Positions 25,080 through 33,825 of a stretch of 64,000 bases of DNA are shown here, in pieces; positions within the stretch are counted from its first letter, which is position 1; every line of letters begins with the position of its first letter. The notes below the pieces were generated by a model that had not been told where the DNA came from, searched no databases, and worked only from the letters and a program-made list of their open reading frames with translations. This stretch comes from Nocardia neocaledoniensis (GTDB lineage: Bacteria > Actinomycetota > Actinomycetes > Mycobacteriales > Mycobacteriaceae). The stretch is from the NCBI RefSeq assembly GCF_029868625.1, contig NZ_JARWOJ010000316.1, positions 1-64,000 on the forward strand, in the 5' to 3' direction. Made by a program: the position numbers and the translations under genes.

Positions 25080-26123
25080 ATGTCGACCACCGATCTCCAC
25101 CGACGCGTCCACCAGGTGAAAGTCCGCGATGTCATGCGGGAGACGGCCGATGCGGTGTCGTTGACCCTGGACGCCGCGACCGGCCCGACGGCTTCACTCG
25201 ACTATCGGCCTGGGCAATTTCTCACGCTGCGGGTGCCGTGCCAGGATGGGCCACTGGCCCGCTGCTACTCGTTGTCCAGCTCACCGCACTCGGATGCGCC
25301 ACCGACCATCACGGTCAAACGCGTTCTCGGCGGACGCGCATCCAACTGGATCTGCGACCATGCCACTTCCGGAACAGTTTTCGACGTCCTGCCGCCCTCT
25401 GGCGGCTTCGTGCCGCGCGACTGGAGCGTGCCGTTCCTTCTGGTGGCTGGGGGCAGCGGAATCACCCCGATCATGTCCATTCTGCGGACAGCCCTGGCCA
25501 TCCACGACAATCCGATCACCCTGGCCTACGCCAACCGCGACGCCGAGTCCGTCATTTTCGCCGGAGAACTCGAGGCATTGGCCCGGAGCCACCCCGATCG
25601 GCTGAACGTCACGCACTGGCTGGAGTCCGAATCCGGGCGCCCCACCGCGGCCGCCCTTCGATCCTGGCTCGCCGCCGCACCGCGCGCACACGCTTATCTT
25701 TGTGGACCGACGCCATTCATGGCGGCGGCCCGTACCGCCTTGGACGCCAACGGTCTCGACGCCGACCATATTCACACCGAGGCCTTCACCTCGCTGACCA
25801 TCGACGCGTTCAGCGCCCCCGAAGCGGAGATCGCCATCAGCACCGCGACCACCACGGTGACAGTGGAACTCGACGACGAAACCCATTCCCTCGCCTGGCC
25901 GGACGGCTCCGTGCTCCTCGACGTCCTGCTCACCAACGGGTTGGACGCGCCCTACGTGTGTCGCGAAGGCACCTGCGGCGGATGTGCGTACACCCTGCGC
26001 CGAGGTGAAGTCCACATGCGCGCGAACCACACCCTCGATCACCACGATCTCGCCCGCGGTACCCGACTCGCCTGCCAATCCGAACCTCGCAGCGAGACCC
26101 TGGACATCGTCTTCGACCAGTAG
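25080..26123 (+). CDS. Ferredoxin reductase with C-terminal [2Fe-2S] domain (KshB/PaaE-like)
   Basis: A 347-residue electron-transfer protein. The FAD domain has RCYSLSSSP near residue 60, and the NAD(P) domain has LLVAGGSGITPIMSIL near 125 and YLCGPTPFM near 205. The plant-type ferredoxin domain has CREGTCGGC near 300 and a fourth Cys in LACQSEP. This arrangement reduces Rieske or di-iron oxygenases. It is divergent from the operon containing the ferritin-like protein and shares its palindrome, so it may feed electrons to that protein. No oxygenase alpha subunit is next to it. Confidence 0.9.
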   Translation: MSTTDLHRRVHQVKVRDVMRETADAVSLTLDAATGPTASLDYRPGQFLTLRVPCQDGPLARCYSLSSSPHSDAPPTITVKRVLGGRASNWICDHATSGTVFDVLPPSGGFVPRDWSVPFLLVAGGSGITPIMSILRTALAIHDNPITLAYANRDAESVIFAGELEALARSHPDRLNVTHWLESESGRPTAAALRSWLAAAPRAHAYLCGPTPFMAAARTALDANGLDADHIHTEAFTSLTIDAFSAPEAEIAISTATTTVTVELDDETHSLAWPDGSVLLDVLLTNGLDAPYVCREGTCGGCAYTLRRGEVHMRANHTLDHHDLARGTRLACQSEPRSETLDIVFDQ

Positions 26124-26305
26124 TCGGCAGCCACCCGAGGCGCCGGGGCGATACTCGCCGACACGTAACGGAGTCAGATCTCCGCAGGGTGCCGTCACGT
26201 GCGCTTTTCAGGCATGGTGCTGAGTGAATCGCGCATTGGAACTCCTGCTCGAGCGCCTTAGTGTTGGTCGTGCATCAATCGCTAGTGGAATCGGAGGCAA
26301 GACCG

Positions 26306-27112
26306 GTGGCTGTTCAGATCGGCGTATTTCTTCCCACATCCCGACCCGACATCGCGACCTCCGGAGCCGGAGAGGTACGGGCGAGTGCGCGGGCGGCGGA
26401 GGCCGGCGGACTCGAATCCGTATGGGCGAACGACCATCTCGTTGCCGGTCAGCCCATGCTCGACAGCACGGTCGCGCTCACCACCGCCGCGGCGGTAACC
26501 GATCGCATACGGGTCGGATTCGGCGCCATGCTGCTGGCGCTGCGGCCGACCGCGTGGGCGGCCAAGGAGATCAGCACTCTGCAGCTCCTGTCGGACGGGC
26601 GGCTGCTACTGGGGGTCGGCACCGGAAACCCCGCACACGGTGAGATCGGCTGGCTCGCCGCGGGTATGCCGTTCGCGGAGCGCGGGGTGCGCACCGACCG
26701 CGCACTTGCCGTACTGCCGGAACTGGTCGCCGGTAAACCGGCGAGGCTGGCGGACGGTCTCGAGGTCACGCTGTCGCCGGGTGCGGCGGTTCCACCGGTC
26801 CTCATCGCGGGCAACGGCGCTCGGGCACGGCAGCGGGCCGCCGCACAGGGCGATGCCTGGATGCCGATCGACCCCGGACTCGACCGTCTGCCCGGCTTGT
26901 TGCGCGAGTTGGGCGAACTCGCGCAACGACATGAACGTCCGACGCCCGCGATCACTGTCGTCGCACCGACGCTGTCGGCGGAACCCCGCCGGGCAGCGGA
27001 GGAATTGGCTGCCTACGAGGCCGCCGGGGTCGAACGGGTGGTGTTGGCCCCGACCGGCCCGGATTGGCGGCGCGACTACGCGTTCGCCGCCGAGGTTCGC
27101 GCCGCTCAGTAA
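26306..27112 (+). CDS. Luciferase-like F420-dependent oxidoreductase (TIGR03620-like)
   Basis: A 268-residue TIM-barrel protein starting at GTG 26306 (AVQIGVFLPT), with TCGGAGG upstream. Hallmarks are SVWANDHLV near residue 37, RVGFGAMLLALRP and the glycine-rich LLGVGTGNP phosphate-binding loop. This family binds F420 or FMN in actinobacteria. The substrate is unknown. It is flanked by unrelated genes; 26124-26305 shows no further gene. Confidence 0.82.
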   Translation: MAVQIGVFLPTSRPDIATSGAGEVRASARAAEAGGLESVWANDHLVAGQPMLDSTVALTTAAAVTDRIRVGFGAMLLALRPTAWAAKEISTLQLLSDGRLLLGVGTGNPAHGEIGWLAAGMPFAERGVRTDRALAVLPELVAGKPARLADGLEVTLSPGAAVPPVLIAGNGARARQRAAAQGDAWMPIDPGLDRLPGLLRELGELAQRHERPTPAITVVAPTLSAEPRRAAEELAAYEAAGVERVVLAPTGPDWRRDYAFAAEVRAAQ

Positions 27113-27301
27113 TACCGGCGACGGGCTCGCCTCGCTCACGCACGCTCTGCCTTTCCCGCGTTCACCGACCCGCCCCGGCCCGCAACGCCTGACCGCGGCC
27201 TACTCCGGTAACCACGGCTGAGCACAGCGCCCCACCACAGATCTCACCGCTCGATCTCGGACCGCCCGGGTCCGGGAGTCATGCGGTGGGGTGCTGATGG
27301 T

Positions 27302-28216
27302 TCACACGGCGACGACGGCGAGGGCGTCATCGCCGCGCCGGTATTGCCCAGGCGCGAGCCCGTATTCGCGCTTGAAAGCCTTCGCGAAAGCGAATTCGCT
27401 CTGATAGCCGACCTTTCGTGCCACGCCCGCCAGCGGGGTGTCGGTGTCGCGGAGCAGCCGGGCCGCGGTGAGCATCCGCCAGCGGGTGAGATAGGACAGC
27501 GGTGGCTCACCGACCGTGGCGGCGAATCGCCGTGTCAGCGTTGCCCGGCTCACTCCGGCGACGGCGCTGAGGTCTTGCACCGTCCATGGTTGTTCGGGTG
27601 CATCGTGCATGGCGCGCAGCGCGGCCAGGACGCCGGGATCGGTGAAGGCTCCCGCCCAGCCGGTCGAGGTCGGGGCCTGGTTCTCGAACCAGGCGCGCAG
27701 CGCGAACAACAGCAGGCTCTCCAGCAGTGCCGGAACGGCGGCATCTCTTCCCGCGCGCGGCTCTGCCATTTCCCCGGCCAGTACTTGCACGATCGCGCGC
27801 AACGCCGCATTGCCGCCCGGACGCGCGGGGATGTGCACGAATTCGGGCAGCTCGTCGAGCAGTGGATGGCTGCGCTGCCGCCCCAATGCGTATGCGCCGC
27901 AGATCAACTCGCTGCGGGCGCCGGGTCCGGGGATTTCGCGGGGTTCGCCGATGTGAGCCTGCTCGGTCACGGCGCTGTCGAGGCTGTCCACGAGGACGTG
28001 GTCGGCCCCTCGTGGCATCAGGACCACATCCCCGGCGGCCAGTGCGATCGGCGTACCGGCGGGCGAAACGAGCCAGCACGAGCCGGCGAGCACCACGTGG
28101 AATCCGGTGCCAGGCACCACGGGATAGCCTCGCCCCCACGGGGCATGCCGGATGAACTTGCCGCAGGTCGGAGCACCGGTCCGGATGGCAGTAATCGTTT
28201 CACTGAGCACGTCCAC
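27302..28216 (-). CDS. AraC-family regulator with cupin_6 sensor
   Basis: A 304-residue protein. The N-terminal cupin (HVVLAGSCWLVSPAGTPIAL, GDVVLMPRGADHVLVD) covers about 100 residues, then the AraC HTH pair (LSAVAGVSRATLTRRFAATV, GVARKVGYQSEFAFAKAFKR). This pattern is typical of cupin_6 AraC regulators that control adjacent oxidoreductases. Its target may be a gene lost from the remnant region 28217-28801. Confidence 0.88.
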   Translation of the reverse strand: MDVLSETITAIRTGAPTCGKFIRHAPWGRGYPVVPGTGFHVVLAGSCWLVSPAGTPIALAAGDVVLMPRGADHVLVDSLDSAVTEQAHIGEPREIPGPGARSELICGAYALGRQRSHPLLDELPEFVHIPARPGGNAALRAIVQVLAGEMAEPRAGRDAAVPALLESLLLFALRAWFENQAPTSTGWAGAFTDPGVLAALRAMHDAPEQPWTVQDLSAVAGVSRATLTRRFAATVGEPPLSYLTRWRMLTAARLLRDTDTPLAGVARKVGYQSEFAFAKAFKREYGLAPGQYRRGDDALAVVAV

Positions 28217-28801
28217 GCCGCCAATCTACTGATCAATCGACCAGTGAGTCAGTCGGGCGTCCGGGTGAGCCGGTGAACCATTCGATCGCCGATCGAGCCC
28301 CCACCACTTCGTCGTCGACGCGGTGCTGGCCGGCGTCATCGTCGCAGCGACGCCGCTTGGCGAAAGGCCCGGCCAGGCAGCGCTGTGGGTGTGCGTCAGT
28401 ATCGCGATCACGGCGATATTCCGTCGCTACGGACAGCACGTCTCCACCCACGGCGCCGATTCGGCGAGGCGGCATACGGCCACGGTAGACCCGCACCCCG
28501 GCTGTCAGACCAGCCGATCGGCGGGGCGGAAACCGGAACTTGCCGGATGTTCCGGCAACCCGGCGGCCGCGACATCGGTGGTATGACCTCGATACAGCAC
28601 CCGGAGAAGACCTCGTCTCCGCCTGCCGGATCACCGGTCCGGATGCGGGAAGTCGCCGAGCCGGATAACTGCGATAGGCGTAGGTGACGAAGACCAGGCC
28701 GGGCCGCTAGCCCGCAATCCGTCCACTGTCACCGGCCGGGTCGTCAGTGATACGGCCTGGTCGGTGCGACCCGCCCCAGCCGGCCGGGACTTCGAGCATC
28801 G
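28217..28801. other. 585-base gap with a possible membrane-protein remnant
   Basis: On the plus strand an open frame (28268-28586) includes HFVVDAVLAGVIVAATPLGE, then ALWVCVSIAITAIFRRYG, i.e. one or two hydrophobic helices, and decays into low-complexity sequence after about residue 60. It lacks a ribosome site and resembles no family I can name. The remainder shows no gene. Confidence 0.3.
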
Positions 28802-30214
28802 TCAGAGGAATCGGCGCAGGAGGCGAGACTTGCCGGTGGTGAAGGGTGGGTAGGCCAGGCGGAAGGAATCAGCGCGGAGGGGCTTGTCGAGGACTGCCTT
28901 GTTGTGACTGAAAGTGTCGATGGAGTGTTCGCCGTGGTAGCCGCCGATTCCGCTTTCGCCCACGCCACCGAAGGGCAGGCCGGGGACGGCGAGATGGGCG
29001 TTGGGGGCGCCGAAGGACAGGGCACCTGAGGAGGTTTCGGTGGTAAGGCGTCGCTTGGCGCGGGCGGTGGCGGTGAAGGCGTAGAGGGCCAGGGGCTTGT
29101 CGCGGGCGGTGATGAAGGCGATGGCTGCGTCGAGGTCGGGAACACCGACGATCGGCAGGACGGGCCCGAAGATCTCGGCTCTCATCACCGGGGCGTCCGG
29201 ATCGACGTCGGCGAGGACGGTCGGAGCGAGATAGCGGGTGGGGCGGTCGTGGTCGCCGCCGATGACGATCCGTCCGTCGGCGAGGAGGCCGGTCAGACGA
29301 TCGTGGTGGCGTTCGTTGACGATCCGGCCGTAGTCGGGGCTCTCAGCGGGGTCGGTGCCATACATCTCGCGGATCGCGGTGATCAAGTGCGATTCGATCT
29401 CGGTGGCGGTCTCGCCGATGGCCAGGACGTAGTCGGGGGCGACACAGGTCTGACCGGCGTTCATGAACTTGCCCCAGGCGATGCGGCGCGCGGCGCGCGC
29501 GAGGTCGGTGCCGGGCTCGACGACAGCTGGGCTCTTGCCGCCCAGTTCCAGGGCGACCGGGGTCAGGTGGCGGGCCGCGGCGGTCATCACGATGCGGCCG
29601 ACCGTGCCGTTGCCGGTGTAAAAGATGTGGTCGAAGCGCTGTTCCAGCAGAGCGGTGGTCTCCGGGACGCCGCCCTCGACGACGGCCACGGCCTGCGGAT
29701 CGAGCGTGCGAGGTAGCCAATAGGCGAGTGCGGCGGAGGTTGCGGGAGAGACCTCGCTGGGTTTGACGACCACGGTGTTGCCGGCGGCGATTGCGCCGAT
29801 GAGCGGGGTGAGGGCCAGTTGTAGGGGATAGTTCCAGGGGGCGATGATCAGGACCGTGCCGAGGGGCTCGCGCACGGTGCGGGCCCGGGCCGGCTGCAGC
29901 GCCAGCGGCACCGGCACCCGCCGCGGGCGTAGCCAGCGTTCCAGGTGGCGCAGGGTGTGGTCGATCTCGTTGATGGTGAAGCCGATCTCGGTGGCGTAGG
30001 ACTCGGTGGCGCTCTTGCCGAGGTCGGCGTGGAGTGCGGCAGCGAAGGTGTCCTCCTGCTCGACCAGCATGCGACGCAAGGCGCGCAGCTGGGCCTTGCG
30101 CCAGGTGACCGGCTTGGTATGGCCCGTAGTGAAGGTGGCGTTCAGGCGGGTGACGGTGGCCGATGCGTCGCCCGTCATGGAGGGCGCGGTCTGGAGGGTG
30201 GCGGAAGCGCTCAT
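28802..30214 (-). CDS. Aldehyde dehydrogenase, class-3 / coniferyl-fatty aldehyde type
   Basis: A 470-residue ALDH that oxidises aldehydes to acids with NAD(P). IIAPWNYPLQLAL near residue 110, FYTGNGTVGRIV, the Glu in LELGGKSP near 210 and catalytic Cys in NAGQTCVAPDY near 243 are intact. The C-terminal TTGKSRLLRRFL tail is the membrane-binding-like end of class-3 enzymes. It has the shorter length of this class (450-480). It is divergent from a TetR gene across a near-perfect 12-3-12 operator. Confidence 0.93.
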   Translation of the reverse strand: MSASATLQTAPSMTGDASATVTRLNATFTTGHTKPVTWRKAQLRALRRMLVEQEDTFAAALHADLGKSATESYATEIGFTINEIDHTLRHLERWLRPRRVPVPLALQPARARTVREPLGTVLIIAPWNYPLQLALTPLIGAIAAGNTVVVKPSEVSPATSAALAYWLPRTLDPQAVAVVEGGVPETTALLEQRFDHIFYTGNGTVGRIVMTAAARHLTPVALELGGKSPAVVEPGTDLARAARRIAWGKFMNAGQTCVAPDYVLAIGETATEIESHLITAIREMYGTDPAESPDYGRIVNERHHDRLTGLLADGRIVIGGDHDRPTRYLAPTVLADVDPDAPVMRAEIFGPVLPIVGVPDLDAAIAFITARDKPLALYAFTATARAKRRLTTETSSGALSFGAPNAHLAVPGLPFGGVGESGIGGYHGEHSIDTFSHNKAVLDKPLRADSFRLAYPPFTTGKSRLLRRFL

Positions 30215-30227
30215 ACGACCCAGTATA

Positions 30228-30254
30228 AACGAAACGAAATACTTTCGTTTTGTT
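30228..30254. promoter_or_regulatory. TetR-type operator, 12-3-12 inverted repeat
   Basis: The core is AAACGAAA (30232-30239), TAC, TTTCGTTT (30243-30250), extended outward by AAC and GTT with one mismatch. It lies between the divergent ALDH and TetR starts, 13 and 17 bases away. The position suggests one TetR dimer pair represses both genes. Confidence 0.75.
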
Positions 30255-30271
30255 AGTGGTATGGTGATCAC

Positions 30272-30922
30272 GTGACGCGCACCACGCACCACACACCAGA
30301 CCCCGGCGACACCCCGTCCACCTCCGGCCGGGGCCGTCCCCGGGATGCCGCACGGGACCGGGCGCTGCTCGATGCCACGTTGGCACTGCTGGTCGAGAAC
30401 GGGTACGCCGCCTTGACCACCGCCGCCGTGGCCGCACGTGCAGGGGTTTCCACCGCGACTCTGTACCGCCGCTGGTCTTCCAAGGAAGACCTGGTGATCG
30501 CCGCCGCCGCCACATTCGCCGAGGCCTACGGGCCGCCTGCGACCGGCAGCCTCGAGGGCGACCTGCGTGTGGTGCTGCGGGACAAGGCCGCCGCCGTCAC
30601 CGGCGAGGGCGGCCGGCTGATGCGGGCCCTGCTCGGCGAGGCCGCGCACAACCCCGCGCTCGCGCAGGCGCTCACGGTCGCCTTCCTGCAGCCGGTGTAC
30701 CAGCGAGTGGCCGAGGTCGTGCGCAGCGCCGTCGAGCGAGGCGAGATCCCGCCGGTCGAGGACGCTGAGCTGCTCGGAGAAGTGGTCGTCGGCCCTGTGA
30801 TGAGCAGGTTCTTCCTCACACCCCGGCTGCCGGAGCAAGTCGACGCGACAACCGCGCTGGAAATGGCAGACCGTTTCCTGCCATTTGCCCTGCGCGCTGT
30901 GGGCGGCACGCGGAACGCCTGA
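30272..30922 (+). CDS. TetR-family transcriptional regulator
   Basis: A 216-residue protein with a GTG start. The HTH lies at residues 25-75 (RALLDATLALLVENGYAALT, AARAGVSTATLYRRWSSKED). The C-terminal domain is of the TetR_C_11/AcrR sort (AEVVRSAVERGEIPPVEDAE). Position and the palindrome before it make it the repressor of the adjacent aldehyde dehydrogenase and of itself. Confidence 0.92.
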   Translation: MTRTTHHTPDPGDTPSTSGRGRPRDAARDRALLDATLALLVENGYAALTTAAVAARAGVSTATLYRRWSSKEDLVIAAAATFAEAYGPPATGSLEGDLRVVLRDKAAAVTGEGGRLMRALLGEAAHNPALAQALTVAFLQPVYQRVAEVVRSAVERGEIPPVEDAELLGEVVVGPVMSRFFLTPRLPEQVDATTALEMADRFLPFALRAVGGTRNA

Positions 30923-30971
30923 GGCTCGGTCGAAGGTGCCAGATCGACCGCGACGGCAGCTGCGGTGAGCA

Positions 30972-31160
30972 CATCTTCCTTGCGTGGCCGGGCAACAAGT
31001 CCGACGCGACCCTGTCGCCCGCACGCCAGCGCCGGACCAGCGCTTACACCTGGCGATGAGTGACACAGAGCTCCTCGGCAGCCTGGTCGACAGCCGCGAC
31101 GCTCACCCCGTCCGACTGCGCGAGCGGGCCGATGACCTTCGCGCGGGCCATCGCGACTGC
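30972..31160 (-). pseudogene. Remnant of a Mu/TnsB-type transposase N-terminal HTH region
   Basis: Minus-strand translation gives AMARAKVIGPLAQSDGVSVA, then AVDQAAEELCVTHRQV, a TAA stop (31046-31044), then ALVRRWRAGDRVASDLLPG. This matches the N-terminal DNA-binding part of actinobacterial Mu-type integrase-core transposases, where Tyr normally follows HRQV. The catalytic domain is absent. It is dead DNA. Confidence 0.6.
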
Positions 31161-31508
31161 GACCGCGCTTCGTCAGCGGTCAGAACCCCGCGCTCGGGGA
31201 AACCCCCTGTGCTCAAGACGAGTACGAGCTGAAGCACGGTACTGCCGACGAGTACGGGACACGTCGATGATCGCTAGTCCTCTTCAATCGCAACGGAATC
31301 CGCAGGTCAGCACTGAACAGGACTTCGACAATCGACAACTGCCCCGGCGCCGGAGTGGGTGTTCGGCAAACGAACCTTTCCGAACGGTGTTCAGAAAGCT
31401 CAGCCGACGTCGAGCACACCGACCGACCGCTCCATCAAGCGGCCCTCGGCCGGACTACGGCAAGATCGACGAGTAGAGAAAGCCTATGGTGCTGCACGCA
31501 GTTCGCCG

Positions 31509-31658
31509 GTGAAGGACCTGATCGACCAAACCGATCGTGAGTTCTTCGCGTCGTTCGCCTCGAGGCCAGGGATGTACACCGGCTTCACCGATCTGCGTGG
31601 AGTCGTCACATACATCGAGGGCTACGTGGTTCTGATCGCGAACCTCGAAGTCGCCTGA
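31509..31658 (+). pseudogene. Truncated RPGMYxG-type small protein
   Basis: A 49-codon frame with GTG start: KDLIDQTDREFFASFASRPG, then MYTGFTDLRGVVTYIEGY. This resembles the N terminus of an actinobacterial family with an RPxMYxG...L..F.xGY pattern (function unknown, often near toxin or immunity genes). It ends early beside a short tandem duplication of CTGATCGCGAA(C/T)CTCGA. The surrounding 31161-32010 shows no other intact gene. Confidence 0.4.
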
Positions 31659-32013
31659 TCGCGAATCTCGACACCACCACCCGAGGGCCAGGCGCTGGGG
31701 ACTGCTGCACTAGGAGGTGACATCTGATCTGTGGTGTCGTGTGGCACTGCTGGAAGGATGGACACCGTGCCCAACTACCTGCTGCCTCCGACACCGAAAC
31801 GGACCCTCAGCGCCGATGGAAAGTGACCACGCCCGCACAGAACCGGAATCTCGCACACGGGCAAATCAGCTTTCATAGCTGCTCAGCCTTCACATCTCCG
31901 GCCTTCTGCGTTCCCCGGAACTACGCACCAGCAGAACGGCATTGTCAGATCGAATACGAATCCGCGATGACCAGGCATTTTCCGGTTGCCCATGTTCTGC
32001 GTGTCCTGCCGAG

Positions 32014-33327
32014 TGTCCAATTTCAGGACATAGGAAACTCATGTCTCGGGTCATAGGAAACACCGGGCAAGGTCACCGACCATGTCGAAGGCCCGCCTGG
32101 TCATCATCGCCGTCGTCGTCGAAGGCCGCAGCCAAGCCGACATCGCCCGCGCCTACGGCGTCTCACCGAGCTGGGTCAGCAAACCGATCACCCGCTACCG
32201 AACCGAAGGCGACGCCGCCCTCGAGCCCCGCTCCAGACGCCCGCACACCAGCCCCCAACGCCACCCCACCACAGGTCGTGGACCTGATCGTGAGCCTGCG
32301 CCACGACCTGACCGGACAAGGCATGGACGCGGGCCCCCACACCATCGCCTGGCACCTACGCCACCACCACAACGTCACCGTGTTCCCCGGCTACGATCTC
32401 CCGCCACTTGACCCGCAACAGCCTGATACAACCCGAGCCGCGGAGAAGACCGCAAATCCTCCAACATCCGATTCCAGGCCGAGCTCCCCAACGAAACCTG
32501 GCAACCGGACTTCACCCTCTACCGGCTACCCGGCGGCCGCGACATCGAGATCATCACCTTCCTCGACGACCACTCCCGCTACGCCCTCTTCGTCACCGCC
32601 CACCCCGCATCACCGGCCTCGCCGTCGTCGAACAATTCGGTAAAACGACTGCCGCCCAAGGTGTTCCAGCATCAACGCTGACAGACAACGGTTTGGTCTA
32701 CACCACCCGCTTCGTCGGCGGCGGCACCGGCGGCCGCAACGGCTTCGAAACCGAACTCACAGCCCTGGGCGTCACCCAGAAGAACTCCCGACCCAACCAC
32801 CCCACCACCTGCGGCAAGGTCGAACGCTTCCAACAGACCATGCAACGATGGCTGAAATCCCAAACCCCGCAACCACGTTCAATTCCCGAACTACAGCAAC
32901 TCCTCGAGGAGTTCACCGGCCACCACAACCACAACCGACCACATCGATCACTGCCACACCACGCCACCCCCGCCTACAACGCCCGCCCCAAAGCCGAGCC
33001 GAGCACCACCCACGGCACTGACGGCCATTACCGGGTCAGGCACGACACCGTCGACGCCGTCGACGCCGCCGGCGTCGTCACCCTCCGCCACAACGGCCGC
33101 CTACACCACATCGGTATCGGCCGAACCGACACCGGCACCCCGGTCCTGCTCCTCGTCCAGAACCTCGACATCCGCATCGCCCACGCCGCTACCGGCGAAC
33201 TCCTGCGCGAACTCGTCCTCGACTCGGCCCACGACTACCAGACCACCGGCGCCCCGAAAGGCCCCGAAACGACAAACTCCCCGAACCTGAAAGTAGGTTC
33301 GGGGAGTTTCCGATGTCCTCAGACATC
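32014..33327 (+). mobile_element. IS481-like insertion sequence (inactive)
   Basis: The ends carry matched inverted arms: AGGACATAGGAAACTC at 32025-32040, and GAGTTTCCGATGTCCT at 33304-33319 (15 of 16 complementary). Between them lies one transposase gene broken by several frameshifts and an intrinsic terminator at the right end. Exact outer ends and target duplication cannot be fixed. Its right end is only a few bases from the tRNA-derived repeat at 33333. Confidence 0.7.
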
Positions 33328-33352
33328 ACACTGTCGGGCTGACAGGATTTGA
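32082..33352 (+). pseudogene. IS481-family transposase, multiply frameshifted
   Basis: The frame opens MSKARLVIIAVVVEGRSQAD (N-terminal HTH, AYGVSPSWVSK) and shifts near 32255, 32400, 32450 and 32605. The DDE pieces are all present but in different frames: WQPDFTLYRLPGG (first Asp), LTDNGLVYTTRF (second Asp) and CGKVERFQQTMQRWLKSQ (Glu). The C-terminal beta domain (VTLRHNGRLHHIGIGR) is intact. Total length without shifts would match the 380-400 residues of IS481 transposases. It cannot be active. Confidence 0.88.
33274..33309. terminator. Strong intrinsic terminator at the right end of the IS481 copy
   Basis: AAACTCCCCGAACCT (33274-33288) and AGGTTCGGGGAGTTT (33295-33309) form a perfect 15-bp stem with a 6-base loop. 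A and T runs at both feet allow termination in both directions. It overlaps the IS right inverted repeat. Confidence 0.85.
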
Positions 33353-33367
33353 ACCTGCGACCACCTG
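33333..33367 (-). repeat. Distal attachment site: displaced 3' end of tRNA-Pro
   Basis: These 35 bases are identical to 39610-39644, which is the 3' end of the intact tRNA-Pro(GGG) gene. It contains the T-arm (GGTTCAAATCC on the minus strand), the acceptor 3' strand and the discriminator base, but no 5' half, so it is not a tRNA gene. It marks the far boundary of the integrative element. Confidence 0.92.
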
Positions 33368-33606
33368 GCGAGTGTTTTAGTTTTCTGAAGCATGTTCGAC
33401 GTTGCCCAATACTACCCAGCATCAACATCTTTCGCGATGCCGTTGCGCTCGGCAGTTCTCGTGGATTCGCGTTGATTCCGGCAAAAAACTGTGGGGTTTC
33501 TGCGGGGCCCCGGAGCTCAGGCTTGTCGCCAACTTCGATGATGCATGCCAGTTCATGGCCCAGGTCTCAAACCACCGCAGGCCGACAGTGTCATCGGCGT
33601 GGCTTC

Positions 33607-33635
33607 AAGCTCATCCCTGCTCGCGCGGGGAGCAC
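33607..33635. repeat. Isolated type I-E CRISPR-like repeat
   Basis: The 29-base segment contains GCTCATCCCTGCTCGCGCGG followed by GGAGCAC. This is the actinobacterial I-E repeat pattern (GCTCATCCCCGC..GCGGGGAGCAC) with one altered stem base. I find no second copy at about 61 bases on either side and no cas gene, so it is not a CRISPR array. It lies in the debris at the inner edge of the element. 33368-33606 shows no gene. Confidence 0.5.
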
Positions 33636-33674
33636 CAACCGCCGACCAGGCGGATACCCTCTGCGTAAGACATT

Positions 33675-33806
33675 TCAGTGACCAAAACCGGGATCCACTG
33701 TGCACCAGGAGATGTCGCCGCCCTGCGGGTCCAGCACGAACCGGGCGGTCACGTTATGCGCGAGCACCGCACCGTGGAGGTGGAGTGGCCTTTGGGTCGT
33801 CCCGCA
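33675..33806 (-). pseudogene. Fragment of an acetyl-CoA synthetase-like (AMP-binding) gene
   Basis: Minus-strand translation reads CGTTQRPLHLHGAVLAHNVT, then ARFVLDPQGGDISWCTVDPG. This matches acyl/acetyl-CoA synthetases around the nucleotide loop (SGTTGxPKG..HxHGAVLAHxxTARxxLD....DxxWCTADPGW). Only about 44 codons remain, and the glycine/lysine of the loop is lost. It is dead DNA wedged against an IS3 fragment. Confidence 0.6.
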
Positions 33807-33825
33807 GTGCCACTGGTGAAGCGCA

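Noticed and set aside
33333-33367. A second tRNA-Pro gene
   Set aside because: Only the 3' 34 bases are present, and no acceptor 5' strand, D-arm or anticodon arm adjoins them. It is an attachment-site copy.
33540-33700. A CRISPR array around the I-E-like repeat
   Set aside because: No second repeat occurs at the expected 61-base distance on either side and no cas genes are in the window.
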